Of a stretch of DNA of 64,000 nt, positions 7,238 through 17,493 are shown piece after piece. Origin of the DNA: Bradyrhizobium sp. 170 (GTDB lineage: Bacteria > Pseudomonadota > Alphaproteobacteria > Rhizobiales > Xanthobacteraceae); assembly GCF_023101085.1 (NCBI RefSeq), contig NZ_CP064703.1, positions 4,278,001-4,342,000 of the forward strand, read 5' to 3'. Position numbers and translations under genes: made by a program. The notes below the pieces were generated by a model that was not told where the DNA came from, did not search any database, and was given only the letters and a program-made list of their open reading frames with translations. Every line of letters begins with the position of its first letter. The stretch's first letter is position 1.

Positions 7238-9970
7238 TTACGCCGTCCGCACAACCGGCTTGCGCGTGCGCGCCCGGCTCGGCTGCAGCGCGTCTGGTCC
7301 TTGCCGATCCGCAAACAGCAGCGGCCTGATCTCCGCCGCCGGCTTCGGCGGGCTGAACAGGTAGCCCTGCATTTCCGAACAGCCGAGTTCGCGCAGCAGT
7401 TCGCGTTGCGCCTCGGTCTCGACGCCTTCGGCGGTCGTCGTCATGTGGCGATCGGCGGCGATGGTCACCACGGCCTGCACGATGCTGGACGAGCCTTCCG
7501 GCTCGGCGATGTCGGTGATGAAGCAGCGGTCGATCTTGATCTTGTCGAACGGAAAACGCTGCAGATAGCTCAGCGAGGAATAGCCGGTGCCGAAATCGTC
7601 GAGCGCGATGCGGACGCCGATGGCGCGAAGGTCGTGCAGAACGGCGAGCGCCGCCTCGTCGTCTCTGATAAGGACGGCTTCGGTGATCTCGAGCTCCAGC
7701 CGGCTCGCGGCGAGGCCGGATGCGGCCAGCGCCGCCATCACCTTCAGCGCCAGCATGCCGCTCCTGAACTGGACCGGCGAGACGTTGACCGCGAGCCTGA
7801 CATTGCCGGGCCAGCTCACTGCTTCCCTGCAGGCAGTGGTCAGCACCCACTCGCCGAGCTGGTTGATCAGGCCGGTATCCTCGGCAAGCGGGATGAACTC
7901 GGCGGGCGAAATCATGCCGCGCTGCGGATGGCGCCAGCGCACCAGCGCCTCGCAGCCGGTGATCGCGTTGGTCTGCAGGTCGAGGCAGGGTTGATAGTAG
8001 ACCTCGAAGCCGCCGTCGACGAGCGCCCGGCGCAGGTCCATTTCCAGGCTGCGGCGGGCGCGAACCTCGGCTTCCATGTCGGTTTCAAAGAAGCGATAAG
8101 TGCGGCGGCCGGCAGCCTTGGCGGCGTACATCGCCAGATCCGCGTTCTTCAGGATCTGGTCGATATCGGAACCGTCGCGCGGCGCCAGCGCGATGCCGAT
8201 ACTGGCGTCGGTGGTGACCTGATGGCCGAGGCATTGATAGGGGATGCGGATCGCGTCGAAGATGCGGCTGACGAGCATCATCACGTCGTCGGTGTCATCG
8301 ATCCCGGTCTGAACGATGGCGAACTCGTCGCCGCCGAGCCGGGCCACGAAGTCGGTCTTGCGCGCGCAAGCAGCGAGGCTCGCCGCGACCGACTTCAAAA
8401 GCTCGTCGCCGATCATGTGGCCGAGCGAATCGTTGACGCTCTTGAATTCGTCGATGTCGATATAGAGCACCGCCAGTGGCCGGTCCGGCGCGACGTGGGA
8501 CAGTTCGCGCTTGAGCCGTTCGTGGAACAGCGTGCGGTTCGGCAGCTCAGTCAGCGCATCGTAATGGGCGAGGTGGGTGATGCGCTCCTCGGCGCGGCGG
8601 CGCTCGGTGATGTCTTCATGGGTCGCCAGCCATCCGCCGTCCGGCACCGGCTCGTTGACGATCTGGATCGAGCGCCCGTCGGGCGTCGATATCACCATGA
8701 CGTTCCGCTGTGCGATGTCGCGCATCACCACCTCGACGTAATGGTCGATGTCGCCGACGAACGAGCCGGTATCCTTGCGGTGGGCGATCACCTCGCGGAA
8801 GCTGGAACCTGGCTTCACGACGTCGGCCGAGAGGCCGTACATCTCGAGATATCGCTTGTTGCAGATGATGAGATGCTGCTTCGAATCGAACAGCAGCAAG
8901 CCCTGCGTCATGTTGTTGACGGCGGTGTCGAGACGCTGCTTCTCCAGCGACAGCCGCTGCTTGGACGCGCGGTGCTGATGCGAAAGCTTGCGGACGACAA
9001 GAAACAGCAGGGCGGCAATCGCCAGTACGGAAAGTCCGGTGATCGCGATCAGGATTCCGATCTGCTCACGCCAGTCGGCCAGTGCGGCCGATGTCGTCGT
9101 CGAAGCGATGATCACAATCGGAAAGTTTGTCAGCGCGCGCGACGAGATCAGCCGGTCCTCGCCGTCGATCGGGCTGGTGAGGCGCGACGTGCTGGTCTGC
9201 CGCTCGAATATCTGCCGCTGGGCGGCCGGACCGGTCTTGAAGTTCTTGCCGATCAGCTCCGCCACATGCGGGTAACGGGCGAGCAGGGTGCCGTCGCTGT
9301 GGTGCATGGCGATCGAAGCGCCGGGTCCGAGCGCGACGGTCGCGAAGAATTTTTCGAAGTTGACGGGTTCGATGCCGCGGCCGATGACGCCGAGGAATTC
9401 GCCCTTCGGCCCGGTGATCTTGCGTGCGATCACCGTGGTCCAGGCGCCGGTGACGCGGCTGTAGACCGGCTCGACCAGCATCTCCGGCGATTGCGGGCTG
9501 GACTTGAAGGTCCTGAAGAAAGCGCGGTCCGCCGAGTTGACCGGCGGCGCCGGCCAGGCGACCGATGCATTGATCAGGTTGCCCTCGGCGTCGAAGACGT
9601 TGATGCCGCCGACATAGGACAACGCGTCGATCTTGGATTTCAGCATCAGATGGATGTCATGGCCGGACATCCGGCGCTTGTAGTTCTCGGGCGTCGCGAT
9701 GCCGCCAGAACGCATGAACGCGATCAGGTCCTTCTGCACGACCTGGAAGTCTTCGAGCTGCTGGTCGAAATGGCGGGCGAGCAGCAGCACGGTGTTTTCC
9801 AGCTCGCGTTCGCTGTTGCGCAGCGCGCGCTCGCGGAAATTGCCGGCCATGACGGTCGCGCCGATGGCGATGGTGGCGATCAGGAGCGTGCCGCCCAGGA
9901 TCAACCAGAGGATCGGGCCGCCGCGGAACACGGACGCAGTCCTGAAGACGCTGGTGCCGGTTGAAGCCAT
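7238..9970 (-). CDS. Membrane cache-PAS-GGDEF-EAL protein (c-di-GMP turnover)
   Basis: The 910-aa product is predicted to make and/or hydrolyse cyclic di-GMP. From the N-terminus: TM helix 19-42, a periplasmic cache-like sensor of about 255 residues, TM helix about 303-326, a short coiled linker, a PAS domain about 345-455, GGDEF about 465-630 and EAL about 640-890. The GGDEF signature is intact at 546-550, with an inhibitory-site R537-x2-D540 upstream. The EAL motif is present at 674-676, followed by DDFGTGYSSL and EGVET, so both activities look possible. ATG 9970 is chosen because it starts just before the first TM helix; the frame extends about 750 bp further upstream without coding character. 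It stands alone, so the sensed signal is unknown. Confidence 0.9.
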   Translation of the reverse strand: MASTGTSVFRTASVFRGGPILWLILGGTLLIATIAIGATVMAGNFRERALRNSERELENTVLLLARHFDQQLEDFQVVQKDLIAFMRSGGIATPENYKRRMSGHDIHLMLKSKIDALSYVGGINVFDAEGNLINASVAWPAPPVNSADRAFFRTFKSSPQSPEMLVEPVYSRVTGAWTTVIARKITGPKGEFLGVIGRGIEPVNFEKFFATVALGPGASIAMHHSDGTLLARYPHVAELIGKNFKTGPAAQRQIFERQTSTSRLTSPIDGEDRLISSRALTNFPIVIIASTTTSAALADWREQIGILIAITGLSVLAIAALLFLVVRKLSHQHRASKQRLSLEKQRLDTAVNNMTQGLLLFDSKQHLIICNKRYLEMYGLSADVVKPGSSFREVIAHRKDTGSFVGDIDHYVEVVMRDIAQRNVMVISTPDGRSIQIVNEPVPDGGWLATHEDITERRRAEERITHLAHYDALTELPNRTLFHERLKRELSHVAPDRPLAVLYIDIDEFKSVNDSLGHMIGDELLKSVAASLAACARKTDFVARLGGDEFAIVQTGIDDTDDVMMLVSRIFDAIRIPYQCLGHQVTTDASIGIALAPRDGSDIDQILKNADLAMYAAKAAGRRTYRFFETDMEAEVRARRSLEMDLRRALVDGGFEVYYQPCLDLQTNAITGCEALVRWRHPQRGMISPAEFIPLAEDTGLINQLGEWVLTTACREAVSWPGNVRLAVNVSPVQFRSGMLALKVMAALAASGLAASRLELEITEAVLIRDDEAALAVLHDLRAIGVRIALDDFGTGYSSLSYLQRFPFDKIKIDRCFITDIAEPEGSSSIVQAVVTIAADRHMTTTAEGVETEAQRELLRELGCSEMQGYLFSPPKPAAEIRPLLFADRQGPDALQPSRARTRKPVVRTA

Positions 9971-10233
9971 TGAACGCAATCGCTGCCGAGAAATGAACTT
10001 CCGGAAGCGGAGTTCTCCCACCCCCGGCCCATGACTTCGATACTGCGCCGAAATGGAATTGACGTTAGGAAGTCTGGTTAATGAAGCGTTAGCCGGTGGC
10101 GGCGGGTTCCGTCGGCAACCACAGGGGGCATGGAACCGGCAAGGTGCGACGGCGAAAAAAATCGGCGCACCGGATACTCGCGGTCTGCGATCGGAAGTAT
10201 GCGGGCGTGCCGGGCTTGTTAAATCGGGAGCCG

Positions 10234-10500
10234 TCACTGCATGCGTGTTGTGGATCTGTGCGCGCGTTTCCTCGCGATCCCGACCGTCTGGCCGCTGTCC
10301 GGCAGGGAGTAGTCTTGGGAGTAACCTTGGTTGAACCGCCGCGGGTCGGTATAGGGATTGCCCGGGCCCTTGTTCTGGCAATTGGCGTTCGGATAGTAGA
10401 ACGCGCAATAGCCGGGTTCGGACATGACTTGCTGTGCCATGGCGGGTGCCGTCATCACGGCCAACGCAGCCGCCGCGCCCACAAGCCTGTACCTCGACAT
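10234..10500 (-). CDS. Small exported protein, unknown function
   Basis: The 88-aa product starts at an ATG with a strong AAGGAGGA site. It has a signal peptide ending around APAMAQQ (residue 21), then a short mature part with two Cys (GYCAFYYPNANCQ) and Gly/Pro/Asn-rich sequence, ending in a basic tail. The two cysteines could form a disulfide in the periplasm. Short exported proteins with a YCAFYYPNA-like motif are common in Bradyrhizobium, but no function is known to me. It lies between moaC and the GGDEF-EAL gene. Confidence 0.65.
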   Translation of the reverse strand: MSRYRLVGAAAALAVMTAPAMAQQVMSEPGYCAFYYPNANCQNKGPGNPYTDPRRFNQGYSQDYSLPDSGQTVGIARKRAHRSTTRMQ

Positions 10501-10605
10501 CGGATTCCTCCTTGTGAAGGTCCCGAAGCAAACAACCCCGCCAGCAGGGCGCGCATTCCTCGCAACGCCGGTCACACACGCGTGACAACGGCGACGCCGT
10601 CGGGC

Positions 10606-11124
10606 TCAAGGCTCCGCGCGATAATGACCGGACTTGCCGCCGATCTTCTCGACGAGATGGATGCCTTCGATGCGAACGCCGCGTTCGACCGCCTTGATCA
10701 TGTCGTAGATCGTAAGACACGCGACCGACACCGCCGTCAGCGCTTCCATCTCGACGCCCGTCGGGCCGGTGACCTTGACGGTAGCGCGGACGATGCAGCC
10801 GGGCAGTTTCTTGTCAGGGGTAACGTCGAGGGTAACCTTCGACAGCGCCAGCGGGTGGCACAGCGGGATCAGCTCCGATGTGCGCTTGGCCGCCATGATG
10901 CCGGCGATGCGGGCGGCGCCCAGCACGTCGCCCTTCTTGGCATTGCCGGAGATAATCAAGTCAAGCGTCGCCTTGCCCATGACCACGCGTCCCTCGGCCA
11001 CGGCCGTGCGCTCGGTCGCTGCCTTGGCCGAGACGTCGACCATCCGCGCTTCGCCCGACGCATCGATATGGGTGAGGGCGGAGCCGCCTTTGGAAGCCTT
11101 GTCCTTGGAAGCCTTGCCGGCCAT
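10606..11124 (-). CDS. moaC: Cyclic pyranopterin monophosphate synthase
   Basis: MoaC converts the MoaA product into cyclic pyranopterin monophosphate in molybdenum cofactor synthesis. The 172-aa product shows the family signatures: [18 protein letters not shown] at the N-terminus, [20 protein letters not shown], the active-site loop [31 protein letters not shown] and a final GGKSGHY. The first 11 residues are a Lys/Ser-rich extension before the conserved start. It begins 3 bp after the trpC stop, so it is in the same transcription unit. Tryptophan genes joined to moaC is a common alphaproteobacterial arrangement. Confidence 0.96.
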   Translation of the reverse strand: MAGKASKDKASKGGSALTHIDASGEARMVDVSAKAATERTAVAEGRVVMGKATLDLIISGNAKKGDVLGAARIAGIMAAKRTSELIPLCHPLALSKVTLDVTPDKKLPGCIVRATVKVTGPTGVEMEALTAVSVACLTIYDMIKAVERGVRIEGIHLVEKIGGKSGHYRAEP

Positions 11125-11127
11125 CTG

Positions 11128-11949
11128 CTAGCCGGTCCCGGTGGCGCGCGGGCTGTCGGCGCGCGCCAGCAGCGCGCGCGTGGCCGCGGTGACGTCGGCC
11201 TGCCGCATCAGGCTTTCGCCGACCAGGAAGGTCGACATGCCGACGCGCTCGAGCCGCGCGAGATCCTCAGGCGCAAAGATGCCGCTTTCGCCGACCATCA
11301 GGCGCTCGAGCGGGATCAGCGGCGCCAGCGCCTCGCTCGTCGCCAGCGTGGTCTCGAAGGTCCTCAAGTTGCGATTGTTGACGCCGATCATCGGCGAACG
11401 AAGTTTTAGCGCGCGGTCGAGCTCGGCGGAGTCGTGGATTTCGATCAGCACGTCCATGCCGAACGCGATGGCCGTGTCCTCGAGGTCCTTCGCGACGGCG
11501 TCGTCGAGCGCGGCCATGATGATCAGGATGCAGTCCGCGTTATGGGCGCGGGCTTCCACCACCTGATAGGTGTCGAACAGAAAATCCTTGCGCAGCACCG
11601 GCAAATCGGTTGCCGCGCGCGCCGCCACCATGAAGTCGAGATGGCCCTTGAACGAGGGCGCGTCGGTCAGGATCGACAGACAGGCCGCGCCGCCGGCCTC
11701 ATAGGCCTTGGCAAGCGCCGGAGGATCGAAATCGGCGCGGATCAGTCCCTTCGAGGGCGATGCCTTCTTCACTTCCGCGATCAGCGCATAGTCGCCGCGC
11801 GCCAGCTTGTCGCGGATCGCGTGCAGAAAACCGCGCGGCGGCGATGCCGCCTTGGCGCGGGCTTCGACCTCGGACAGCGGATGCGCCCGCTTGGCCGCGG
11901 CGATTTCCTCGCGCTTGTAGGCTTCGATCTTGGTCAGGATATCGGACAT
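11128..11949 (-). CDS. trpC: Indole-3-glycerol phosphate synthase
   Basis: TrpC closes the indole ring from CdRP, the fourth step of tryptophan synthesis. The 273-aa (beta-alpha)8 protein shows [17 protein letters not shown] (catalytic Lys), [17 protein letters not shown] (second catalytic Lys), IGVNNRNL and MVGESGI phosphate-binding loops. GAGGGG precedes the ATG. Length is normal. It lies between trpD (17 bp upstream) and moaC (3 bp downstream), clearly one operon. Unlike the E. coli protein it is not fused to TrpF. Confidence 0.97.
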   Translation of the reverse strand: MSDILTKIEAYKREEIAAAKRAHPLSEVEARAKAASPPRGFLHAIRDKLARGDYALIAEVKKASPSKGLIRADFDPPALAKAYEAGGAACLSILTDAPSFKGHLDFMVAARAATDLPVLRKDFLFDTYQVVEARAHNADCILIIMAALDDAVAKDLEDTAIAFGMDVLIEIHDSAELDRALKLRSPMIGVNNRNLRTFETTLATSEALAPLIPLERLMVGESGIFAPEDLARLERVGMSTFLVGESLMRQADVTAATRALLARADSPRATGTG

Positions 11950-11966
11950 CTGTGGCGCCCCTCGGA

Positions 11967-12980
11967 TCAGCCGCGCGAGACCGCGATCAGGTGTTTCAGC
12001 CGGGCGGCCGCCGCGCCGCTGTCGAGCGATTTGGCGCCGAGCGCGACGCCTTCTTTCAAGTCCTTGGCGCGGCCGGCCACGATCAGCGCCGCCGCGGCGT
12101 TCAACAGCGCGACGTCGCGATAGGCGCTGGGCTTGCCGTTGAGCACGCCCGAGAGCGCCACCGCATTGGCATCCGCGTCGCCGCCCCTAAGCGCGTCGAC
12201 ATTGCAACAGGTGAGGCCCGCGTCCTCCGGCGTCACCTCGAAGGTGGTAATCTTGCCGTTGTCGAGGCTGGCGACGAAACTTGGCCCGGTGAGGGTGATT
12301 TCATCGAGTCCGTCGGAGCCGTGCACCACCCAGACGGATTCGGAGCCGAGATTTTTCAGCACCTGCGCCAAGGGCTGCACCCAGTGCCTGGAGAACACGC
12401 CGACCATCTGCCGCTTCACGCCGGCCGGATTGGAGAGCGGTCCGAGCAGGTTGAAGATCGTGCGGGTGGCGAGCTCGACCCGGGTCGGGCCGACGTTCTT
12501 CATGGCCGGATGATGCGCAGGCGCGAACATGAAGCCGATGCCGGCCTCGGCCACGCAGCGGCCGACCTGGTCGGGCGTGAGGTCGATCTTGACGCCGAGG
12601 GAGGCCAGCACGTCGGCCGCGCCCGAGCGTGACGACAGCGCGCGGTTGCCATGCTTGGCGACAGGCACGCCGGCGCCCGCGACGATGAAGGAAGCGCAGG
12701 TCGAGACGTTGACCGAACCGGAGCCGTCACCGCCGGTGCCGACCACGTCGACGGCGTCCGCGGGCGCCTGGACCCGCAGCATCTTGCCGCGCATCGCCGA
12801 CACCGCGCCGGTGATCTCGTCGACGGTTTCGCCACGGACCCGCAGCGCCATCAACAGCCCGCCCATCTGCGAGGGCGTGGCCTCGCCGGACATCATGCTG
12901 TCGAAGGCGGAGGCCGCCTCTTCACGCGACAGCGTCGCGCCGGTGGCGACTTTTCCGATGATAGATTTGAGGTCGTCCAT
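11967..12980 (-). CDS. trpD: Anthranilate phosphoribosyltransferase
   Basis: TrpD transfers phosphoribose from PRPP to anthranilate. The 337-aa product has the family motifs: [18 protein letters not shown] (PRPP diphosphate loop), [27 protein letters not shown] and [12 protein letters not shown]. It is the first trp gene of the unit trpD-trpC-moaC and lies downstream of ppiD, 64 bp away. An inverted repeat of the AGCATGA type (13014-13045) sits in that gap. No anthranilate synthase gene is present, so it must be elsewhere. Confidence 0.97.
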   Translation of the reverse strand: MDDLKSIIGKVATGATLSREEAASAFDSMMSGEATPSQMGGLLMALRVRGETVDEITGAVSAMRGKMLRVQAPADAVDVVGTGGDGSGSVNVSTCASFIVAGAGVPVAKHGNRALSSRSGAADVLASLGVKIDLTPDQVGRCVAEAGIGFMFAPAHHPAMKNVGPTRVELATRTIFNLLGPLSNPAGVKRQMVGVFSRHWVQPLAQVLKNLGSESVWVVHGSDGLDEITLTGPSFVASLDNGKITTFEVTPEDAGLTCCNVDALRGGDADANAVALSGVLNGKPSAYRDVALLNAAAALIVAGRAKDLKEGVALGAKSLDSGAAAARLKHLIAVSRG

Positions 12981-13013
12981 CGCTTGGGCTTTCAGGATTG
13001 GGTGTCGTCTTGA

Positions 13014-13045
13014 AGCATGACCGGGCAGTCCCGGCCGATCATGCT
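13014..13045. repeat. AGCATGA inverted repeat between ppiD and trpD
   Basis: The ends AGCATGA and TCATGCT form a 7-bp stem, continued by CCGGG/CCCGG across a short loop. It resembles the AGCATGATC...GATCATGCT element at 38335-38378. It lacks a T-tract, so it is more likely a dispersed palindrome than a terminator, although it could protect the ppiD mRNA 3' end. Confidence 0.5.
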
Positions 13046-14946
13046 CAGTTGTTAGCGCCCGTCACCTGCGCGAAGGCGGCCTGGTTGATGGAGGTCCCGA
13101 TCTCGGATTCGATCTTCGTCACGTATTGCGCAACCTGTTCGTCGGTCAGTCCACGCTGCAACATGTCCTTCAGTTTCTTCAGCTCATCGGAGGCGGCGTC
13201 GACCGACGGCACGGTCACGTCGGTGACGCGGTACACGACCCACTCGCTGCCGCCGGCGCCCGGCGTCTGCCCGACGCCGTCCTTGGCCGTCCGGAATGCG
13301 GCCGTGACGGCGGCCGAGGGGACGCCTGAAAGCGAGGCGTCGCGGCGGAAGCCCGTCGCGGTCTCGACCTTCGATCCGGCCGCCGCCGCTTCGGCTGCGA
13401 GCGTGCTGCCTTGCTCGACCTTCTGCACCATCTCGGTGGCTTTCGCCCGCAGCTTGTTCGAAATCTGGTCTTCGCGCCACTTCGCCTCGACCTGGCTGCG
13501 AACCTCGTCGAGCGGGCGCTCGCGCGAGGGCGTGATGCCGAGCACGTCGTACCAGACATAGCCGCCGGCAAACTGGATCGGTTCGTTATCGACGCCGACG
13601 TCGCTGTTGAACGCCTGCGAGACCACGTCGAGGCCGCGCGGAATGTTGGCCACCGGCTGGCCGTCGGGCGTGCGGCCGGAACGATCGACGGCGTCGATCG
13701 TGATCGCGGTCAGGCCGAGTTTCTGCGAAGCCTCCACCACATTGGCGCCGCCAGAGCGCTCGTCTTCCATCTTGTTCTGGATTTCGCTGACCTTGGCGCG
13801 CGCGCGTTCGGTCGCGAGTTCCTTCTTTATCTGGGCTGCGACGCTTTCAAAGGTCGGCGTCGTGCCCGGCTCGATCTTGCCGGTCTTGACCAGCGCCACG
13901 CCGAACCGCCCTTGCACGGGCTGGCTGACTTCGCCCGATGGCAGCGAGAACGCCGCATCCGCGATCGCCGGATCGATGATCGCGCTCTTTGCGATCAGGC
14001 CGAGATCGACGTCGGCCAGGTTGAGATTGCGCTCCTTGGCGAGGTCGTCGAAAGACGTTCCCGACGTGATGCGGCTGCGCGCGGCCAGCGCCTCGCCTTC
14101 ATTGGGAAAAAACATCTGCGACACTTCGCGCTTCTCCGGCGTGCCGAGCCGGTCGCGATTTTGTTCGAAGACCTTCTTTGCATCCTCGTCGGTGACCTCG
14201 GCCCATTTGCCGATCTCTTCGGGGCTGATCACGACAAAGGACAGTTTGCGATATTCGGGTGCGCGGAACTGGGTCTTGCGATCCTCGAAATAGGCGGCCA
14301 GCGCCTCGGGCGAGGGCGGGTCGATGGTGCCGGCCTGCGCGGCGTCGAGCTTGACGTATTCCATCGAGCGCTGCTCGTTCTGGAATCGGGTCATGGCGTC
14401 GATCAGGACCTTCGGCGGCTCGATCCCTGCTGAGACGGTGCTGGCGATCTGACGCCGCAGCCCGAGGCGCCGCTGTTCGGCGAGATAGCGTTGCTCGGTG
14501 TAGCCGAACTGCCGGATCGTGGCTTGGAAGCGGGCGGGATCGAACTTGCCGCCCAATCCCTTGAAATTGGGGTCGTTGTAGATCAGCCGCATGGTCTCTT
14601 CCTGGGACTGGGCGAGCCCGATGCGCCGGGCTTCCTCATCCAGCGCGGCTTCGGCGATGGTCTGTTGCAGCACCTGCCGGTCGAGCCCGAAGGCGCGGGC
14701 CTGCTCTGAGGTCAGCGGACGGCCGAAACTGCGGCCGAGCTGCTGCAGCTTTTCGGTATAGATCTGGCGGAATTGCTCGGTCGAAATCTCGGTCTTGCCG
14801 ACCTTGGCGAGCGACGACTGGCCGAAGCCCTTGAAGATGTCGGCGATGCCCCAAACTGCGAAACTGACAATCAAAACGCCCATCACGGTGGCCATGACAA
14901 TCTTGCCGAGCCAGTTTGATGAGGCTTTCCGAATTCCTCGAAGCAT
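13045..14946 (-). CDS. ppiD: Membrane-anchored periplasmic folding factor, PpiD/SurA type
   Basis: PpiD-type proteins help newly exported proteins leaving the Sec channel to fold. The 633-aa product has a short cytoplasmic N-terminus, one TM helix (about residues 14-35, [19 protein letters not shown]), a SurA_N-like helical chaperone part to about residue 210, then a parvulin-type PPIase domain near 250-360 ([38 protein letters not shown]). A further region follows, possibly a second degenerate parvulin repeat. Length matches alphaproteobacterial PpiD. Neighbours are trpD downstream and divergent tpiA. Confidence 0.9.
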   Translation of the reverse strand: MLRGIRKASSNWLGKIVMATVMGVLIVSFAVWGIADIFKGFGQSSLAKVGKTEISTEQFRQIYTEKLQQLGRSFGRPLTSEQARAFGLDRQVLQQTIAEAALDEEARRIGLAQSQEETMRLIYNDPNFKGLGGKFDPARFQATIRQFGYTEQRYLAEQRRLGLRRQIASTVSAGIEPPKVLIDAMTRFQNEQRSMEYVKLDAAQAGTIDPPSPEALAAYFEDRKTQFRAPEYRKLSFVVISPEEIGKWAEVTDEDAKKVFEQNRDRLGTPEKREVSQMFFPNEGEALAARSRITSGTSFDDLAKERNLNLADVDLGLIAKSAIIDPAIADAAFSLPSGEVSQPVQGRFGVALVKTGKIEPGTTPTFESVAAQIKKELATERARAKVSEIQNKMEDERSGGANVVEASQKLGLTAITIDAVDRSGRTPDGQPVANIPRGLDVVSQAFNSDVGVDNEPIQFAGGYVWYDVLGITPSRERPLDEVRSQVEAKWREDQISNKLRAKATEMVQKVEQGSTLAAEAAAAGSKVETATGFRRDASLSGVPSAAVTAAFRTAKDGVGQTPGAGGSEWVVYRVTDVTVPSVDAASDELKKLKDMLQRGLTDEQVAQYVTKIESEIGTSINQAAFAQVTGANN

Positions 14947-15203
14947 GGGTCCAACTTGTTTTTGCAGGAGAGGGGAACCGGGTCGTGCCCGGCGAAAATT
15001 CGATTCCGTTCAGGATCGACTTCCGCAACAGGGCGTCACCGAGTTGAAAACGCATCATAAAGTGGCAGCGCCCCCCTCGCAACCTCGCTGCGGCGGGCCA
15101 TTTGAAGCGGTTAACGGCCTGGGGACCGCCCAACCGGTATCTGGAACTGGCGGCGTGCCTCTGCTAGCGCATCTGCAACGCTGACATTTGCGGGAAAACT
15201 GAC

Positions 15204-15956
15204 ATGACCGACGCCATCCGGCCCCTGATCGCGGGCAACTGGAAAATGAACGGCCTGAAATCCGCCCTGGGTGAATTCGAAGCAATGATTGCAGGCGCAG
15301 GCGCACTGGCCGGCAAGGCCGACCTGCTGGTTTGCCCTCCGGCAACCCTGATCGCCGGTTTCGCCGACACGGCGCTCGGTTCAAAACTCGCCGTCGGGGC
15401 CCAAGATTGCCACGCGAAGGCTTCGGGTGCCCATACCGGCGATCTCTCGGCGGAAATGCTGGCGGATGCCGGCGCCAGTGCCATCATCGTCGGGCATTCG
15501 GAGCGGCGTGCCGACCATGGCGAGACCGACGCGCTGGTCCGCCAGAAGGCAGAGGCGGCCTGGCGGGCGGGGCTCGTGGCAATTGTCTGCATCGGCGAGA
15601 CTCAGAAGCAGCGCGATGCCGGCCAGACGCTGGATGTCTGCGGCGGGCAGCTCGCGGGTTCGTTGCCGGATGGTGCGACGGCGGCCAATCTGGTGGTGGC
15701 CTATGAGCCGGTCTGGGCGATCGGTACCGGGCTGACGCCGACGCCTGGAGATGTCGAGCAAGTTCATCGCTTTATCCGCGGTGTTCTCACCGGCCGATTT
15801 AAGGCGGAAGGTAGCAGGGTCCGGATTCTCTACGGCGGATCGGTAAAACCCTCCAACGCGGTGGAACTGATGGCGGTCGCCGATGTCAACGGCGCGCTGG
15901 TCGGTGGCGCCAGCCTGAAGGCGACGGATTTTCTGGCGATTGCGGAGGCTTGTTAG
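15204..15956 (+). CDS. tpiA: Triosephosphate isomerase
   Basis: TpiA interconverts dihydroxyacetone phosphate and glyceraldehyde 3-phosphate in the cytoplasm. The 250-aa product has Lys14 in AGNWKMNG, His98 in IIVGHSERR, Glu168 in [12 protein letters not shown], the flexible lid after it and the phosphate loop LYGGSVKP. All catalytic residues are present. It is divergent from ppiD and convergent with the GNAT gene, whose stop is 1 bp away, so it is probably transcribed alone. Confidence 0.98.
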   Translation: MTDAIRPLIAGNWKMNGLKSALGEFEAMIAGAGALAGKADLLVCPPATLIAGFADTALGSKLAVGAQDCHAKASGAHTGDLSAEMLADAGASAIIVGHSERRADHGETDALVRQKAEAAWRAGLVAIVCIGETQKQRDAGQTLDVCGGQLAGSLPDGATAANLVVAYEPVWAIGTGLTPTPGDVEQVHRFIRGVLTGRFKAEGSRVRILYGGSVKPSNAVELMAVADVNGALVGGASLKATDFLAIAEAC

Positions 15957-15957
15957 C

Positions 15958-16491
15958 TCAGGCCGGCACTGCGTCCTGCAATCGCTTCCAGTAGATCAGC
16001 GTGCCCGTGAGGCCGCCATGGGGCTTGAGCGCGTAGTCCGGAATGAGGCCGGTCAGCTTGAATCCCATCCGTTCGTACAAACCTGCCGCGCCCTCGTCCT
16101 CGGCGGTATCGAGCACCAATAGCCAGCGCCCGCGCGCGATCGCGATGCGCTCGGCCTCGCGCAGCAACAGCGTGGCAATGCCGCGATGGCGGTGACTGAC
16201 GCGCGTCATCATCTTCACGATCTCGGCGCGATGCGGTTGGTTCTGCGCGAGGTTGAGCACGAGCGACACCGTGCCGATCAGGTCTTCGCCGTCAAAGGCG
16301 CCGAGAACGATCCGTTCGCCCCGGTCGGCCGAAGCAAGCGAGTTGCGCCAGAATTCGTTGGCCGCTCCGAACGGGAGAGGGTGCATGAAGCTGACCGAAC
16401 CGCCATTCGCAACGGTTTCGACCAACATTTCACTGAGCGTCGCACAGGTATCGGGCGAGGATTTCAGTGTTTTGATTTGGATGTCAGGCAT
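15958..16491 (-). CDS. GNAT family N-acetyltransferase
   Basis: The 177-aa product has the GNAT fold: GAFDGEDLIGTVSLVL, then the acetyl-CoA loop VSHRHRGIATLLLREAERIA (R/Q-x-x-G-x-A/G) and a C-terminal LYERMGFKLTG strand-helix. The acceptor substrate cannot be predicted. Start choice: ATG at 16491, though a TTG one codon earlier has better spacing from the GGAG upstream. It ends 1 bp from tpiA on the opposite strand. Related genes are often annotated as acetyltransferases for small amines or antibiotics, but I see no support for a specific one. Confidence 0.85.
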   Translation of the reverse strand: MPDIQIKTLKSSPDTCATLSEMLVETVANGGSVSFMHPLPFGAANEFWRNSLASADRGERIVLGAFDGEDLIGTVSLVLNLAQNQPHRAEIVKMMTRVSHRHRGIATLLLREAERIAIARGRWLLVLDTAEDEGAAGLYERMGFKLTGLIPDYALKPHGGLTGTLIYWKRLQDAVPA

Positions 16492-16532
16492 CAATTATCG
16501 GCTCCGGGCGAATGAAATGCGTTTCCGCGGGT

Positions 16533-16886
16533 TTAGCTTCGATTCATGGCTGCGCGGGCGGCGCGCCGCTGCTTGATCTCTGCAACCCGTTCGACATCCT
16601 CGATCTGCAGGTGACGACCGCGTTCGAGAATTTCCAACGTGTATTCTTCGTAGGTGAGGCCCAATCGTTCGGCTTTCCGGATGCGGAACGCGACGATGCC
16701 GGGCGAGGGGTTTTTCCAGGCCGCGCGATGCGCCGCCTTCCAGTAAAAGTAATTTCCAATTCCGTCGTTGCCCCATTCCGTCGTGTGCTCTTTGTCGAGC
16801 GGCGGACCGCCATTGTGGCCGGCGGGCGCGGGGTTTGCCTGACCCGCCGGCCCGGTCGGAGAACGCCTGATGTCGATCTCCGACAT
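16533..16886 (-). CDS. Conserved hypothetical protein with GHNGGPPL motif
   Basis: This 117-aa soluble protein has no membrane segment. Its N-terminus is disordered with the motif GHNGGPPLD, which recurs in many small rhizobial proteins. It then has an aromatic-rich helical part (NYFYWKAAHRAAWKN) and a charged helix (LGLTYEEYTLEILERGRHL). The ATG lies 6 bp after the XRE-cupin stop, with GGAG within that stop region, so the two genes form one transcription unit. This suggests a shared regulation, but no biochemical role can be read. Confidence 0.65.
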   Translation of the reverse strand: MSEIDIRRSPTGPAGQANPAPAGHNGGPPLDKEHTTEWGNDGIGNYFYWKAAHRAAWKNPSPGIVAFRIRKAERLGLTYEEYTLEILERGRHLQIEDVERVAEIKQRRAARAAMNRS

Positions 16887-16892
16887 TGCGAG

Positions 16893-17459
16893 TTAGCTCC
16901 GGGCAAGGGCGACGACATAGGTGCAGGCTGCGGCGCTCTCATTGGCAAACGTCACTTCCGCCGGCGGACCGAATCCGAGGCAGTCGCCGGCACGCAGTTC
17001 GTGGCGTTCGCCGCCATCGATCAGGACGAGCGCGCCCGACAACACCCAGAGGACCTGGCGGATGTGTGCGTAGGATGAGGCGGGCAGCGTCACGCGCTGC
17101 TTCGCCGGCATCTCGACCTTGATGATCTCGATGGGATGGTCGGGCCGGTTGAACACCTGCGTGCGCAGATAGCCGGTTTCGGGATCGCGCCACACCGGCT
17201 GGTCGGCGGCACGTGAAAGACGTTCGCCCTGGCCTTCGGCCCGCAGCATCAGGCCGGCGAGGGTGAGATCGAAGGCGCTGGCAAGCCGAACCAGCACCAC
17301 CGCGGTCGGGCTGACCTCGGCGCGCTCGATCTTGCTGATGGTGGCCTTGGAGACCCCGGAGCGCTCGGCGAGGTCAGCCAGAGACCAGCCTCGGCTGTCG
17401 CGCTCGAGCCGCAAGCGGTGGGCGAGCCGGGCGCTGAGATCGTCTACTATAGTATCCAT
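16893..17459 (-). CDS. XRE-family regulator with C-terminal cupin sensor
   Basis: The 188-aa protein has an N-terminal helix-turn-helix (about 12-68; LADLAERSGVSKATISKIER) and a C-terminal cupin (about 110-188) with VLWVLSGALVLIDGG and LRAGDCLGFGP. This architecture is known from regulators of amine, sulfur and amino-acid metabolism, in which the cupin may sense a ligand or metal. Its promoter is clear and puts the transcript start at or next to the ATG, so the mRNA is probably leaderless. Two copies of TATAGTAGAC, one over the -10 and one just inside the gene, suggest self-repression. The 16533 gene follows in the same unit. Confidence 0.88.
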   Translation of the reverse strand: MDTIVDDLSARLAHRLRLERDSRGWSLADLAERSGVSKATISKIERAEVSPTAVVLVRLASAFDLTLAGLMLRAEGQGERLSRAADQPVWRDPETGYLRTQVFNRPDHPIEIIKVEMPAKQRVTLPASSYAHIRQVLWVLSGALVLIDGGERHELRAGDCLGFGPPAEVTFANESAAACTYVVALARS

Positions 17460-17493
17460 TTGTCTACTATAAGAGAAATTGACGCGACCTCAA
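17442..17493 (-). promoter_or_regulatory. Leaderless promoter and direct-repeat operator of the XRE-cupin gene
   Basis: Read on the minus strand, TTGAGG (17493-17488), a 16-bp spacer and TATAGT (17471-17466) form a good sigma-70-type promoter. The -10 is followed by only AGACAA before the ATG (17459-17457), so initiation falls at or beside the start codon with no room for a ribosome site. The 10-mer TATAGTAGAC occurs twice (17471-17462 and 17451-17442), exactly 20 bp apart, i.e. about two helical turns on the same face. This is what an autoregulatory operator would look like. Confidence 0.6.

Noticed and set aside
6875..9964. 1029-codon open frame on the plus strand
   Set aside because: It is antisense to the GGDEF/EAL gene, has Arg/Asp/His-rich composition typical of high-GC complement frames, and no domain.
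7238..10720. Full 1160-codon frame as the GGDEF/EAL gene
   Set aside because: The first 250 codons overlap two neighbouring genes and lack coding character; ATG 9970 starts before the first TM helix.
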